Source: Burkholderiales bacterium
Lineage (GTDB): Bacteria > Pseudomonadota > Gammaproteobacteria > Burkholderiales > Burkholderiaceae
Length of the DNA stretch: 6,997 bases
Assembly (NCBI GenBank): GCA_947447845.1
Contig: CANFNO010000151.1
Coordinates: 1-6,997 of the forward strand
Reading direction: 5' to 3'
The notes below the pieces were generated by a model that did not search any database, was not told where the DNA came from, and saw only the letters and a list, made by a program, of their open reading frames with translations. Positions within the stretch are counted from its first letter, which is position 1. Every line of letters starts with the position of its first letter. Positions 1-6,997 of the stretch are shown piece by piece. A program made the translations under genes and the position numbers.

Positions 1-2588
1 AGGACACCTCGCCGCTGCAGTACCTGATCTTTGACCGCGTCTACCGCACCCAGGCCAACGACCAGCACAGCGCGCTGATTCTGATTGGCGACCCCAAGCA
101 ATCCATCTACGGCTTCCGGGGGGCCGACATTTACAGCTACCTGCAGGCGCGCCGCGCAACTGCCGGGCGCCACTATGTGCTGGAGACCAACTTCCGCTCT
201 ACCGCGGCCCTGGTCGGCGTGGTGAACCACTGGTTTGCCCAGGCCGACACGGCGCGCAGCGAGGGCGCGTTCATGTACCGCCAGGGCGCAGACAACCCCC
301 TGCCCTTTGTGACCGTGCGCGCCAACGACCGCAAGGAAAAGCTGATTACGTCCACCGGTCCCCTGCCCGCCATGACGCTGGTGCATGACCTTGACATCAC
401 CAATTCCGAAGGCATGCGCAAACGCTTTGGAGCGCGCTGCGCCGAGCAGATCGCCACTTGGCTGAACGACGCGCAAGCCGGTTTCGCGCAGGACGGGCAG
501 CCGCACAAGCGCCTGCGCCCGGCCGACATCGCCATCCTGGTGCGCACTGGCAAAGAGGCGGAGGCCGTGCGGCGCGAACTCGCACGGCGCGCGATTGCCT
601 CGGTGTATCTGTCGGACAAAGATTCGGTGTTTGGAAGCCCGGTCGCCCACGACTTGGTGCACTGGTTGCGCGCCGTGGCAGCACCCCAGGACGTGCGCCT
701 GGTGCGCGCCGGGCTGGCCACGCGCACGATCGGCCTGAGCCTCGATGAAATGGGCTGGCTGGCCAGCAATGACGATGCCTTTGATGCCCGCAGCGCGCAG
801 TTGCGCCAACTGCGCGGCATCTGGCAGACGCAAGGTGTGCTGGCCATGCTGCGCCAGTCGCTGCACCAATTGGATTTGGCCGCACGCTGGCTGCAGGATC
901 TGGACGGCGAACGCAAGCTGACCAACTTCCTGCATCTGGCCGAGTTGCTGCAAGGTGCCAGCAGCACGCTGGACGGCGAACAGGCCCTGATCCGCTGGCT
1001 GCAAACCGAAATCATGGACGACGGTGCCCAGGGCGAAGAACAGGTGGTGCGGCTGGAAAGCGATGCCGATCTGGTCAAGGTGATCACCATCCACAAAAGC
1101 AAGGGGCTGGAATACTCCGTGGTCTGCCTGCCCTTTGCCACCAGCTTTCGCAAAAAAGACCGCAAGCTCACCACCTTTGTCAGCCTGGCCGACGACCAAG
1201 GCAATCGCGCGCTGCAACTGGAGTTTGATGACGACGAGTTAGCACGAGCCGACCGCGACCGCCTGCGCGAAGATTTGCGCCTCGTGTACGTTGCGCTGAC
1301 GCGTGCCCGGCATAGCCTTTGGGTCGGCTTCTCCGCGCAGAAGACGGGCAACAGCGACACCTGCGTCTCCCACCAAAGCGGTGCGGGTTATCTGCTTGGT
1401 GGCACCGAGCAGATAGGCGCAGCAGACTGGCTTGCGCCCCTGGAGCAATTTGCATCCGGCGACGCCAACATCCTCTTGCAGGCGGCCCTTGAGACCACAC
1501 CCTGCACCCAACTCGTCCAATCAGACGCGGCAATCGCCCTGCACGAACGCCCTGACTACCAGGCCGCCTTCGAGCGCAACTGGAAAATCGGCAGCTTCTC
1601 GCAACTGACGCGTGATCTGGCGGCCACGCCTTCTGGAACTGGAACTGGAACTGGAACTGGATCTGGATCTGGCGCAGGCTCTGGCATTGAGTCTGGATCT
1701 GGTTCTGGTTCTGGTTCCGGCTCAGATTCCAGTTCCGACTTCAACTCTGGCTCGGGCATGACGGTTTTGCAGCTGCCCCGGCCCGCCGATGACGAGCCCG
1801 ATAGCCCGCAGTCCGCTGACGAGGCGCAGGCACCACCCCGCCCGGCCACTGCCTCCGCACCACAGGCCTGGCACCTGTTCCCCAAAGGCGCGGAAGCCGG
1901 CAACTTTTTGCATGACCAGCTTGAGTGGCTGAGCACCGAAGGCTTTGCCCTGCCCGGCAACGACGCGCTGACCCAACGCCTGCGGCGCCGCTGCGAGCGG
2001 GCCGGGCGTGAAAAACACGCCGACGCCGTGGTGGACTGGCTGTCTGCAGTGGTGCAAACGCGCCTGCCCGGCCCGGATGCCGCCCTGCAGGACCTGGACC
2101 ATGTGCTGCCGGAGATGGAGTTCTGGCTGCCCGCAGACCACATCGAGGCCCGGGCCATGGACGCCCACTGCCGCAGCCACGTGCTGCCCGGTGTGGAAAG
2201 GCCTTCCCTGGCCGAACGTCAGTTGCACGGCATGCTGATGGGTTTTGCCGATCTGGTGTTTGAACACCAGGGCCGCTACTGGGTGCTGGACTACAAGTCC
2301 AACTACCTGGGCGAGGACAACGCCGTCTACACCGCAGACGCGTTGGCCCACGCCATGGCGCACCACCGCTACGACGTGCAGGCAGCCATCTACATGCTGG
2401 CACTGCACCGTTTGCTGCAGCAAAGGCTGGGCCCGGACTACGACCCGGCGCAACATCTGGGTGGCGCTGTCTACCTGTTTTTGCGCGGCATCCAGGGCCC
2501 CGAAAAGGGTGTCTGCCTGGTGCCGGCCAGCCTGCCCCTGATGGACGCGCTGGCGGCCATGTTGAATGACGCCGCACCCGCAACCTAA
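1..2588 (+). CDS. recB: RecBCD enzyme subunit RecB (exonuclease V beta subunit), 5'-truncated by the window edge
   Basis: RecB is the 3'-5' SF1 helicase and the only nuclease subunit of RecBCD, which resects double-strand ends and loads RecA. The reading frame is open from base 3, so the first ATG- or GTG-like codons here are internal. The 861 visible residues begin just after the Walker B region (DTSPLQY) and correspond to about residue 400 onward of the 1180-residue E. coli protein. Helicase motif III (GDPKQSIYGFRGAD) lies at 90-131, motif IV (LETNFRS) at 180-200, motif V (ITIHKSKGLEY) at 1083-1115 and motif VI (LVYVALTRAR) at 1281-1310. The C-terminal nuclease domain has His at 1911 (FLHDQL), Asp at 2250 (GFADLVF), and Asp and Lys at 2289 and 2295 (LDYKSN). 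Their spacing matches the E. coli catalytic residues H956, D1067, D1080 and K1082. A Gly/Ser/Thr tract at 1632-1757 separates the two activities and is unusual. recD follows after 20 bases, implying an operon; recC probably lies upstream, outside the window. Confidence 0.97.
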   Translation, partial: DTSPLQYLIFDRVYRTQANDQHSALILIGDPKQSIYGFRGADIYSYLQARRATAGRHYVLETNFRSTAALVGVVNHWFAQADTARSEGAFMYRQGADNPLPFVTVRANDRKEKLITSTGPLPAMTLVHDLDITNSEGMRKRFGARCAEQIATWLNDAQAGFAQDGQPHKRLRPADIAILVRTGKEAEAVRRELARRAIASVYLSDKDSVFGSPVAHDLVHWLRAVAAPQDVRLVRAGLATRTIGLSLDEMGWLASNDDAFDARSAQLRQLRGIWQTQGVLAMLRQSLHQLDLAARWLQDLDGERKLTNFLHLAELLQGASSTLDGEQALIRWLQTEIMDDGAQGEEQVVRLESDADLVKVITIHKSKGLEYSVVCLPFATSFRKKDRKLTTFVSLADDQGNRALQLEFDDDELARADRDRLREDLRLVYVALTRARHSLWVGFSAQKTGNSDTCVSHQSGAGYLLGGTEQIGAADWLAPLEQFASGDANILLQAALETTPCTQLVQSDAAIALHERPDYQAAFERNWKIGSFSQLTRDLAATPSGTGTGTGTGSGSGAGSGIESGSGSGSGSGSDSSSDFNSGSGMTVLQLPRPADDEPDSPQSADEAQAPPRPATASAPQAWHLFPKGAEAGNFLHDQLEWLSTEGFALPGNDALTQRLRRRCERAGREKHADAVVDWLSAVVQTRLPGPDAALQDLDHVLPEMEFWLPADHIEARAMDAHCRSHVLPGVERPSLAERQLHGMLMGFADLVFEHQGRYWVLDYKSNYLGEDNAVYTADALAHAMAHHRYDVQAAIYMLALHRLLQQRLGPDYDPAQHLGGAVYLFLRGIQGPEKGVCLVPASLPLMDALAAMLNDAAPAT
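1632..1757 (+). repeat. Hexanucleotide-based repeat coding a 42-residue Gly/Ser/Thr tract inside recB
   Basis: The tract starts with four perfect tandem copies of GGAACT (1635-1658), continues with two GGATCT copies (1659-1670), passes through a degenerate middle, and then has a TCTGGA/TCTGGT run (1692-1718) and decayed Ser/Asp/Gly codons up to 1757. The protein alternates Gly with Thr or Ser (for example GTGTGTGTGSGSG) with a few Asp, Glu and Asn. All repeat units are multiples of 3, so gain or loss of a unit would change length without shifting frame. Its codons (GGA, ACT, TCT, GGT) differ from the GC-ending codons that dominate on either side, which suggests local expansion by slippage. 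It sits after the SFSQL motif and before the conserved FLHDQL nuclease motif, so I infer a flexible linker. Confidence 0.9.
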
Positions 2589-2608
2589 GGCGCACGAAGA
2601 ACCACACC

Positions 2609-4753
2609 ATGAACACGCCCACGCACACGCCTGCTACCCCACCCTCGGTCCAGCTGGACCTGTTGGACCTGCTAGACCCAGTCGACGCCCCGATGAAGCA
2701 GACACCAGCAGCTATGCACTCTGCCTCTGCCTCTGGCTCAGCTTCTGCCTCTGGCTCAGCTATCACTACCCTCGGCTCCCTTCACAGCTGGGCCGACAAG
2801 GGCTGGTTGCGCCGCCTGGACAGCGCCCTGGCCAGCTTCATGCTGGAGCTGGACGCCACGGCCGCGCCCGCGCTGCTGGTCAGCACGGCAGTGCTTGCAC
2901 AAATGGAGGGCCGTGGCCACACCTGCCTGCCGCTGCGACTGCTGATATCGCAGCCCGACGAAGTGCTGGCCTGGCCGCCCCAAGCCCAAGCCAACCTGCA
3001 AGACCTGTGGAGTTGCCTGCCCGCAAGCTTGGACGATTGGCTGGACGCCCTGCGCGCCAGCCCGCTGGTGCGCTTGAACAGCGACAGCACAGACCTGGGT
3101 CAGCCGTTGGTCCTGAGCCAGGCCGACGGCGAGCCGCTGCTGTACCTGCGCCGCTATTGGCTGCATGAGCAACAGGTGGCGCAGCAGATCCGACAACGCA
3201 GCAGATCCAGCCAGATCGTGGACGAGCCCCTGGCCGCCCAATGGCTGGATCGTCTGTTTGAAGACGGCGACAAACCGGGCGCTACAGCAGGCTCCGTCAA
3301 CTGGCAAAAACTAGCCTGTGCCGTGGCGCTGCGCGCCAGCCTGACCGTCATCACCGGCGGGCCGGGCACCGGCAAAACCTACACCGCCGCGCGCCTGCTG
3401 GCCTTGCTGTTTGCCATGAGCGCGGAGCCCACGCGTCTGCGCGTGGCATTGGCCGCGCCCACCGGCAAGGCCGCAGCGCGCCTGCGCCAGTCGATTGACT
3501 TCTCGCTGCAGGAACTCGGTAGCCGCTTGGGCGACGCGCTGGACTTACCCGCGCTGACGCAGCGCATGGGCGCTGCCAAAACCCTGCATTCGCTGCTGGG
3601 CGCGCGTCAGGAAACGCGCGAATTCCGCTTCAACGCCAGCAACCTGCTGGATGTGGACATCCTGATCGTGGACGAGGCCTCGATGATCCATCTGGAGATG
3701 ATGTCGGCCCTGCTGCAAGCCCTGCCCACCGGTGCCAGGCTGATCCTGCTAGGCGACAAAGACCAGCTCGCCTCGGTAGAAGCCGGCGCCGTGCTGGGCG
3801 ACCTGTGCCGCGATGCCGTGCAAGGCCACTACAGCGCAGAGACAGCGCGCTATGCCTTGGCCACCTCCGGCCAGACCGTGCCGTCGGAGTTTTTGGCAAC
3901 GGCCGCCAGCCCCTCGGCCCTGACGCAACAGACGGTGATGCTGCGCCACAGCCATCGCTTTGGCGGACTCATCGGCCAACTGGCATTGGCCGTGAACGCC
4001 GGGCACAGCGCTCAGGCGCAAAGCCTTCTGCAAGGCGATGCCACCGGCGTGCTGCAATCCACCAAACATCCGAGCGTGGACGACGTATTGCAACTTGCCG
4101 TGAAGGGGCGCTCCGGCGCCACGGCCAGCTATGCCGATTACCTGCAGTTGCTCAGCGCAGCCGCCAAGTCGGCAACCGCCGCCGACCACGAGGTCTGGGT
4201 GAAGGCGGTGCTAAAAGCCTTTGACCACTTCCGAATCCTGTGCGCCGTGCATGAAAGCGATTGGGGCACGCGTGCCCTGAACCAATCCGTGCAGCGGGCG
4301 CTGGGCCAGGCTGGTTTGCTTAAAGCCCGAGGCGAGTGGTTTGCCGGGCGGCCGGTGATGGTCACCCGCAACGACCCGGCCCTGGGCGTGTTCAACGGCG
4401 ATGTGGGCGTCACCCTGCCCGGCCCGCCGGGCACAAGCGCTTTGCGTGTGTATTTTCTGGATGGCGACAATCTGCGCTCGGTGGGCGTCAGCCGCCTGGC
4501 CTATGTGGAAACGGCCTTTGCAATGACGGTGCACAAAGCCCAAGGTTCGGAGTTTCTGCACACCGCGTTGGTGCTGCCGCCGGGTGGTGCCAAGGTGCTG
4601 ACGCGGGAACTGGTCTACACCGGCATCACGCGTGCCCGCGAACGCTTCACGCTCATCGAGGCGCAAGAAGGATTGTTGCGCCTGGCCATTGAGCGCAAGT
4701 CGCAGCGAGCAAGTGGGTTGGAGTCCCAACTTTCAGAGGCACCTGCCGAGTGA
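2609..4753 (+). CDS. recD: RecBCD enzyme subunit RecD (exonuclease V alpha subunit, 5'-3' helicase)
   Basis: RecD is the 5'-3' SF1 helicase motor of RecBCD; in E. coli it also regulates the RecB nuclease and RecA loading. This 714-residue protein is longer than E. coli RecD (608). Residues 1-57 are an apparently disordered extension with a Ser/Ala/Gly repeat at 38-51. RecD-like sequence begins near LHSWADKG (59). Motif I is GGPGTGKT at 250-257, motif Ia APTGKAAARL from 283, and Walker B VDEAS with Asp355-Glu356, followed by LGDKDQLASVEAGAVLGD. LRHSHRFG (445-452) replaces the E. coli YRFG region. GRPVMVTRNDPALGVFNGD, HKAQGSEF (642-649) and TRELVYTGITRAR (665-677) are the C-terminal helicase motifs. 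The ATG at 2609 is preceded by only a weak GAAGA (2596-2600), and in-frame ATGs at 2693 and 2714 are alternative starts that would remove much of the extension. The 20-base gap after recB suggests co-transcription and perhaps coupled translation. Confidence 0.97.
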   Translation: MNTPTHTPATPPSVQLDLLDLLDPVDAPMKQTPAAMHSASASGSASASGSAITTLGSLHSWADKGWLRRLDSALASFMLELDATAAPALLVSTAVLAQMEGRGHTCLPLRLLISQPDEVLAWPPQAQANLQDLWSCLPASLDDWLDALRASPLVRLNSDSTDLGQPLVLSQADGEPLLYLRRYWLHEQQVAQQIRQRSRSSQIVDEPLAAQWLDRLFEDGDKPGATAGSVNWQKLACAVALRASLTVITGGPGTGKTYTAARLLALLFAMSAEPTRLRVALAAPTGKAAARLRQSIDFSLQELGSRLGDALDLPALTQRMGAAKTLHSLLGARQETREFRFNASNLLDVDILIVDEASMIHLEMMSALLQALPTGARLILLGDKDQLASVEAGAVLGDLCRDAVQGHYSAETARYALATSGQTVPSEFLATAASPSALTQQTVMLRHSHRFGGLIGQLALAVNAGHSAQAQSLLQGDATGVLQSTKHPSVDDVLQLAVKGRSGATASYADYLQLLSAAAKSATAADHEVWVKAVLKAFDHFRILCAVHESDWGTRALNQSVQRALGQAGLLKARGEWFAGRPVMVTRNDPALGVFNGDVGVTLPGPPGTSALRVYFLDGDNLRSVGVSRLAYVETAFAMTVHKAQGSEFLHTALVLPPGGAKVLTRELVYTGITRARERFTLIEAQEGLLRLAIERKSQRASGLESQLSEAPAE
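2720..2761 (+). repeat. 18-base tandem repeat coding Ser/Ala/Gly in the RecD N-terminal extension
   Basis: Two perfect adjacent copies of TCTGCCTCTGGCTCAGCT occupy 2726-2743 and 2744-2761, preceded at 2720-2725 by the first six bases of the same unit. The coded peptide is SASASGSASASGSA (residues 38-51). The unit is a multiple of three, so copy-number change would keep the frame. It lies between the start codon and the first part of the protein that resembles E. coli RecD. Confidence 0.9.
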
Positions 4754-4759
4754 ATTCAA

Positions 4760-4783
4760 TAGGCAACCATCAGCCTACTTTTT
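4760..4783 (+). terminator. Possible Rho-independent terminator after recD
   Basis: TAGGC (4760-4764) and GCCTA (4773-4777) are perfect inverted repeats around an 8-base loop, followed by one C and five T (4779-4783). It starts 7 bases after the recD stop codon, where an operon terminator would be expected. The stem has only 5 pairs and the T run is short, so termination may be weak or the match may be chance. Confidence 0.4.
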
Positions 4784-4824
4784 GGCCGTGCGCCTTGCTG
4801 TTTTCCCTGGCGCTGAAGGCTTAA

Positions 4825-4847
4825 GGGCATCTTTCAAACGGTTGCCC
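4825..4847 (-). terminator. Weak inverted repeat downstream of the chemoreceptor gene
   Basis: GGGCA (4825-4829) and TGCCC (4843-4847) pair over a 13-base loop. Read on the - strand, the repeat begins 42 bases beyond the chemoreceptor stop and is followed by TTAAGCCTT, not a clean T run. The remaining bases of the 136-base convergent gap (4754-4889) show no gene and no other convincing signal. Confidence 0.18.
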
Positions 4848-4889
4848 AATTTCTGCAATTGTCGTATTCGGAGTGACCCCGAGGTGCCC

Positions 4890-6947
4890 TCACTTTAGTG
4901 TCAACTGCCTGTGGTCATGAGCGGCATCACCTAGGGTGAAAGACGACACCATGGCAGACAGGCCTGCGGCCAAATCCTCCAGATTGTTGGCGGATGCTTC
5001 GGCCTGAGATGCCATCGTTGCGGTGCGCTCGGTGAGTTCCCCCACTGACTGAATTGCTCCGTGAACATCGGCAATGCCCTTGCTTTGGTTTGCACTGGAC
5101 GCGGCGATGGCGGAGACCAGATCCGTGGTGCGCTGGATTGATGCAACAACTTCCTGCATGGTCTGTCCGGCCTTGTCGACCAAAGCGGTGCCGATGCTGA
5201 CCTTGCCAACAGAGTCATTTATCAACTTCTTGATCTCTTGAGCCGCGTTGGCTGAACGACCGGCCAGACTGCGCACTTCGGTGGCCACTACGGCAAAGCC
5301 CCGGCCCTGCTCGCCAGCCCGGGCAGCCTCTACTGCGGCATTCAAGGCAAGGATATTTGTCTGGAAGGCAATGGCATCAATGACCGAGATAATTTCGGCG
5401 ATTTTTTGCGAAGACTTGTTGATCTCTTGCATGGTGTCCACCACGTCGGCGACGACACGGCCGCAGTCCATCGCCACCTGCGACGCGCTGTGCGCATGCT
5501 GGCTTGCCATCCGGGCGCTTTCCTCGCTTTGCTGCACGGCATCGGTGAGGTCACTCATGATCTGCGTGGCGGTCACCAGGCTGGACACCTGAGCGTCCGT
5601 GCCATTGCGGATGTCGGCATTGCCATGGGTAATGTCGGTTGCTGCTGCACTGATCGTGCTGCTGGCGGACTGAATTTGCACCACGATGCCGTTAAGTTTG
5701 TCGATGGTGTTGTCGGCATCAATTTGCAGCTGGTGCATGCCGCCCGTGAGATGCGCGTGCACGCGCCGCGTCAGGTTGCCGGTGGATAGGGCCGCGAAAA
5801 CCTGACCAAACTCGGCCGCAGCCATTCGAATGCCCGCCAGAATGCGCAACAAAAAGCCGACCGCGATCACCACCCCCACGACCAGCAGCAACTGCCACTG
5901 AAAGCTGCGGTCGCTGTCGGCGGTGGCCGCTTGTATGCTGGCTTCGGGCAGCAAATAGTGCAGCACCCAGGGCTCACCATGCACATTCAGCTTGACATGA
6001 AAGCTGTTGCGCCCTTCTGTACCTTGCGCCAGTAAGTTCGGCAAATCCGCGTTGCGACGATCAAAAATCCGGATGCCGTGAGCCTCGTTACTCAGCATGA
6101 ACTGCGCGGGTTCGGGAAGGCTCCACCCCTCCTTCTTTTGTGTCGCCAAGTCATCCGGCGTAACTGGAATGAAGGGTACGCTGAGCAAGGCAGCTTCCAG
6201 CACGTTGCGGCGCAGGATGCCCGAAATGACGCCGCGAAACTCCTGGTTATCTGCCCGGTAGAAGGGAACCGAATACAGCAATCCACCGGTTTCGTGAACA
6301 TTGCCTGAACTCTTGGAAACGTACTGCGTGTTGTCGCAGGTGGTCATGAGAGGCGACGCAAAGGCTGGAATCTGCTCAGCAGAGGTGAATGAAAATCGCG
6401 GGTGACCTTGCTTGATCCGTGCCAACTGCTGGGGAAAATAGGCGTACTCAGCCGACTCGTCAGCCTCCGGCGTGTCGCCCCCTTTTGGGGCTTCGGCCTC
6501 GTCTTTCGCATCGCCGAAGTGCACCGTGTCATACATGAAAAACGGCACCTGGCCCTTTTGTGCGTCAAGGCCATCGATCACGGCATAGACCTCGGATACG
6601 CTGACGCTGCCTCGCAGGTTATTAAAGAGTTGCTGCACGGTCTCCCGGGCGTCCGGCGTAAAACGCTTGCTGGCAACGATATCTTCGTTCTCATTGGCGC
6701 GGTTGCCACCCGTGATGTTTCGCACGCTCGGCAGCAGGGAGATGGTGCGCAAGTTCTGGTAGAGGCTGTCAAACAGGGCTTCGACATTGCGCTGTTTGTT
6801 ATGAAACACCGTGGCGATGTGGGCGTCAATGAATGATTTTTGCGCGGTTTGCTTTTCTGCTCGATGCCAAAACCACATGCTGCCCATGACGGCAATAGTC
6901 ACGATTCCCAACAGGAAAAACGGTGCAAACCTCTTATGTATGAACAT
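4890..6947 (-). CDS. Methyl-accepting chemotaxis protein with large periplasmic sensor domain
   Basis: This is a complete 685-residue inner-membrane chemoreceptor that should control CheA kinase through CheW. A short cytoplasmic N-terminus is followed by TM1 (about 8-28), a periplasmic domain of about 320 residues (29-350), TM2 (about 351-372), a HAMP linker (about 373-425) and a cytoplasmic signalling domain (426-672). The hairpin tip [30 protein letters not shown] is near-identical to the family consensus (shown here from residues 526 to 555 with key residues only relevant as a block). The signalling domain aligns without gaps, from memory, to E. coli Tsr, suggesting the 36-heptad class. 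The sensor is twice the size of the Tsr sensor; [10 protein letters not shown] and FRGVISGIL (222-244) recall double-Cache domains, but this is tentative and the ligand is unknown. The C-terminus (QLTLK) lacks the NWETF-type CheR tether. Most methylation-site glutamates are replaced. The gene converges on recD and has no visible che neighbours. Confidence 0.95.
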   Translation of the reverse strand: MFIHKRFAPFFLLGIVTIAVMGSMWFWHRAEKQTAQKSFIDAHIATVFHNKQRNVEALFDSLYQNLRTISLLPSVRNITGGNRANENEDIVASKRFTPDARETVQQLFNNLRGSVSVSEVYAVIDGLDAQKGQVPFFMYDTVHFGDAKDEAEAPKGGDTPEADESAEYAYFPQQLARIKQGHPRFSFTSAEQIPAFASPLMTTCDNTQYVSKSSGNVHETGGLLYSVPFYRADNQEFRGVISGILRRNVLEAALLSVPFIPVTPDDLATQKKEGWSLPEPAQFMLSNEAHGIRIFDRRNADLPNLLAQGTEGRNSFHVKLNVHGEPWVLHYLLPEASIQAATADSDRSFQWQLLLVVGVVIAVGFLLRILAGIRMAAAEFGQVFAALSTGNLTRRVHAHLTGGMHQLQIDADNTIDKLNGIVVQIQSASSTISAAATDITHGNADIRNGTDAQVSSLVTATQIMSDLTDAVQQSEESARMASQHAHSASQVAMDCGRVVADVVDTMQEINKSSQKIAEIISVIDAIAFQTNILALNAAVEAARAGEQGRGFAVVATEVRSLAGRSANAAQEIKKLINDSVGKVSIGTALVDKAGQTMQEVVASIQRTTDLVSAIAASSANQSKGIADVHGAIQSVGELTERTATMASQAEASANNLEDLAAGLSAMVSSFTLGDAAHDHRQLTLK

Positions 6948-6956
6948 AAATTCAAT

Positions 6957-6964
6957 TCTCTTCC
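6957..6964 (-). promoter_or_regulatory. Ribosome binding site of the chemoreceptor gene
   Basis: Read on the - strand, GGAAGAGA lies 9 bases before the ATG at 6947. It supports that start, which also places the first membrane segment correctly close to the N-terminus. The other 33 visible upstream bases (6965-6997) show no clear sigma-70 or flagellar sigma-28 promoter, but the upstream region is cut by the window edge. Confidence 0.5.
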
Positions 6965-6997
6965 CGGAGTCGATGCATGTTGGCGTTGAACAAAAAC

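Noticed and set aside
177..179. GTG at 177 as a start codon for an 803-residue protein
   Set aside because: The same frame is open to the left edge and codes conserved RecB helicase motif III immediately upstream, so this codon is an internal Val.
1138..1145. E. coli-type Chi octamer (GCTGGTGG) on the - strand within recB
   Set aside because: A single copy in 7 kb is compatible with chance, especially in GC-rich DNA, and the Chi sequence of this organism is unknown.
173..1360. Long 395-codon open frame on the - strand opposite recB
   Set aside because: It is opposite a strongly conserved RecB helicase region, is Ser/Arg-rich with no recognisable domain, and is the expected antisense shadow of GC-rich coding DNA.
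1556..2158. - strand open frame with a Pro-Glu-Pro-Asp repeat resembling a PE-rich linker protein
   Set aside because: The repeat is the reverse complement of the RecB Gly/Ser/Thr tract; no start signal or domain supports a gene.
1741..2766. 341-codon open frame on the - strand spanning the recB-recD junction
   Set aside because: Its Arg/Pro/Ala composition and its Glu-Ala repeat simply mirror the recD Ser/Ala repeat in antisense; the conserved RecB nuclease domain lies on the other strand.
4848..4862. CAATT/AATTG inverted repeat in the intergenic gap
   Set aside because: Five AT-rich pairs around a 5-base loop with no T run; too weak for a terminator or operator call.
4632..4898. 88-codon + strand open frame crossing from recD into the convergent gap
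   Set aside because: Most of it overlaps recD in another frame, and the remainder has no ribosome binding site or recognisable protein features.

Overview
The window looks like chromosomal DNA from a GC-rich proteobacterium. The protein sequences suggest a betaproteobacterium of the Burkholderiales, possibly Comamonadaceae, but that is an impression from sequence character and not a computed placement. Coding density is high. I see no rRNA, tRNA, CRISPR array, transposase, integrase or attachment site.

Positions 1-4753 hold the distal part of a recombination operon on the + strand. The first gene is the C-terminal two thirds of recB, which enters from the left edge already inside the helicase core and ends at 2588. 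After a 20-base gap comes a complete recD (2609-4753). Together with RecC, whose gene is not in the window, the products form the RecBCD helicase-nuclease (exonuclease V), which processes double-strand ends for RecA-dependent repair and degrades linear foreign DNA. All catalytic motifs that I can check in the visible parts are present, so both genes look functional.

Positions 4754-4889 are a convergent intergenic gap with a small terminator-like hairpin just after recD. Positions 4890-6947 on the - strand encode one complete transmembrane methyl-accepting chemotaxis protein with a large periplasmic sensor domain. It is functionally unrelated to recBD. Only 50 bases of its upstream region are visible.

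I see no new multi-gene system. The points worth a second look are small. RecB carries a long Gly/Ser/Thr tract, built on hexanucleotide DNA repeats, between its helicase and nuclease domains. RecD carries an 18-base tandem repeat coding Ser/Ala/Gly in an N-terminal extension absent from E. coli RecD, and that extension also holds a possible sliding-clamp-binding peptide. The chemoreceptor has lost most of the canonical glutamate pairs used for adaptational methylation, although its signalling tip is near-perfect.
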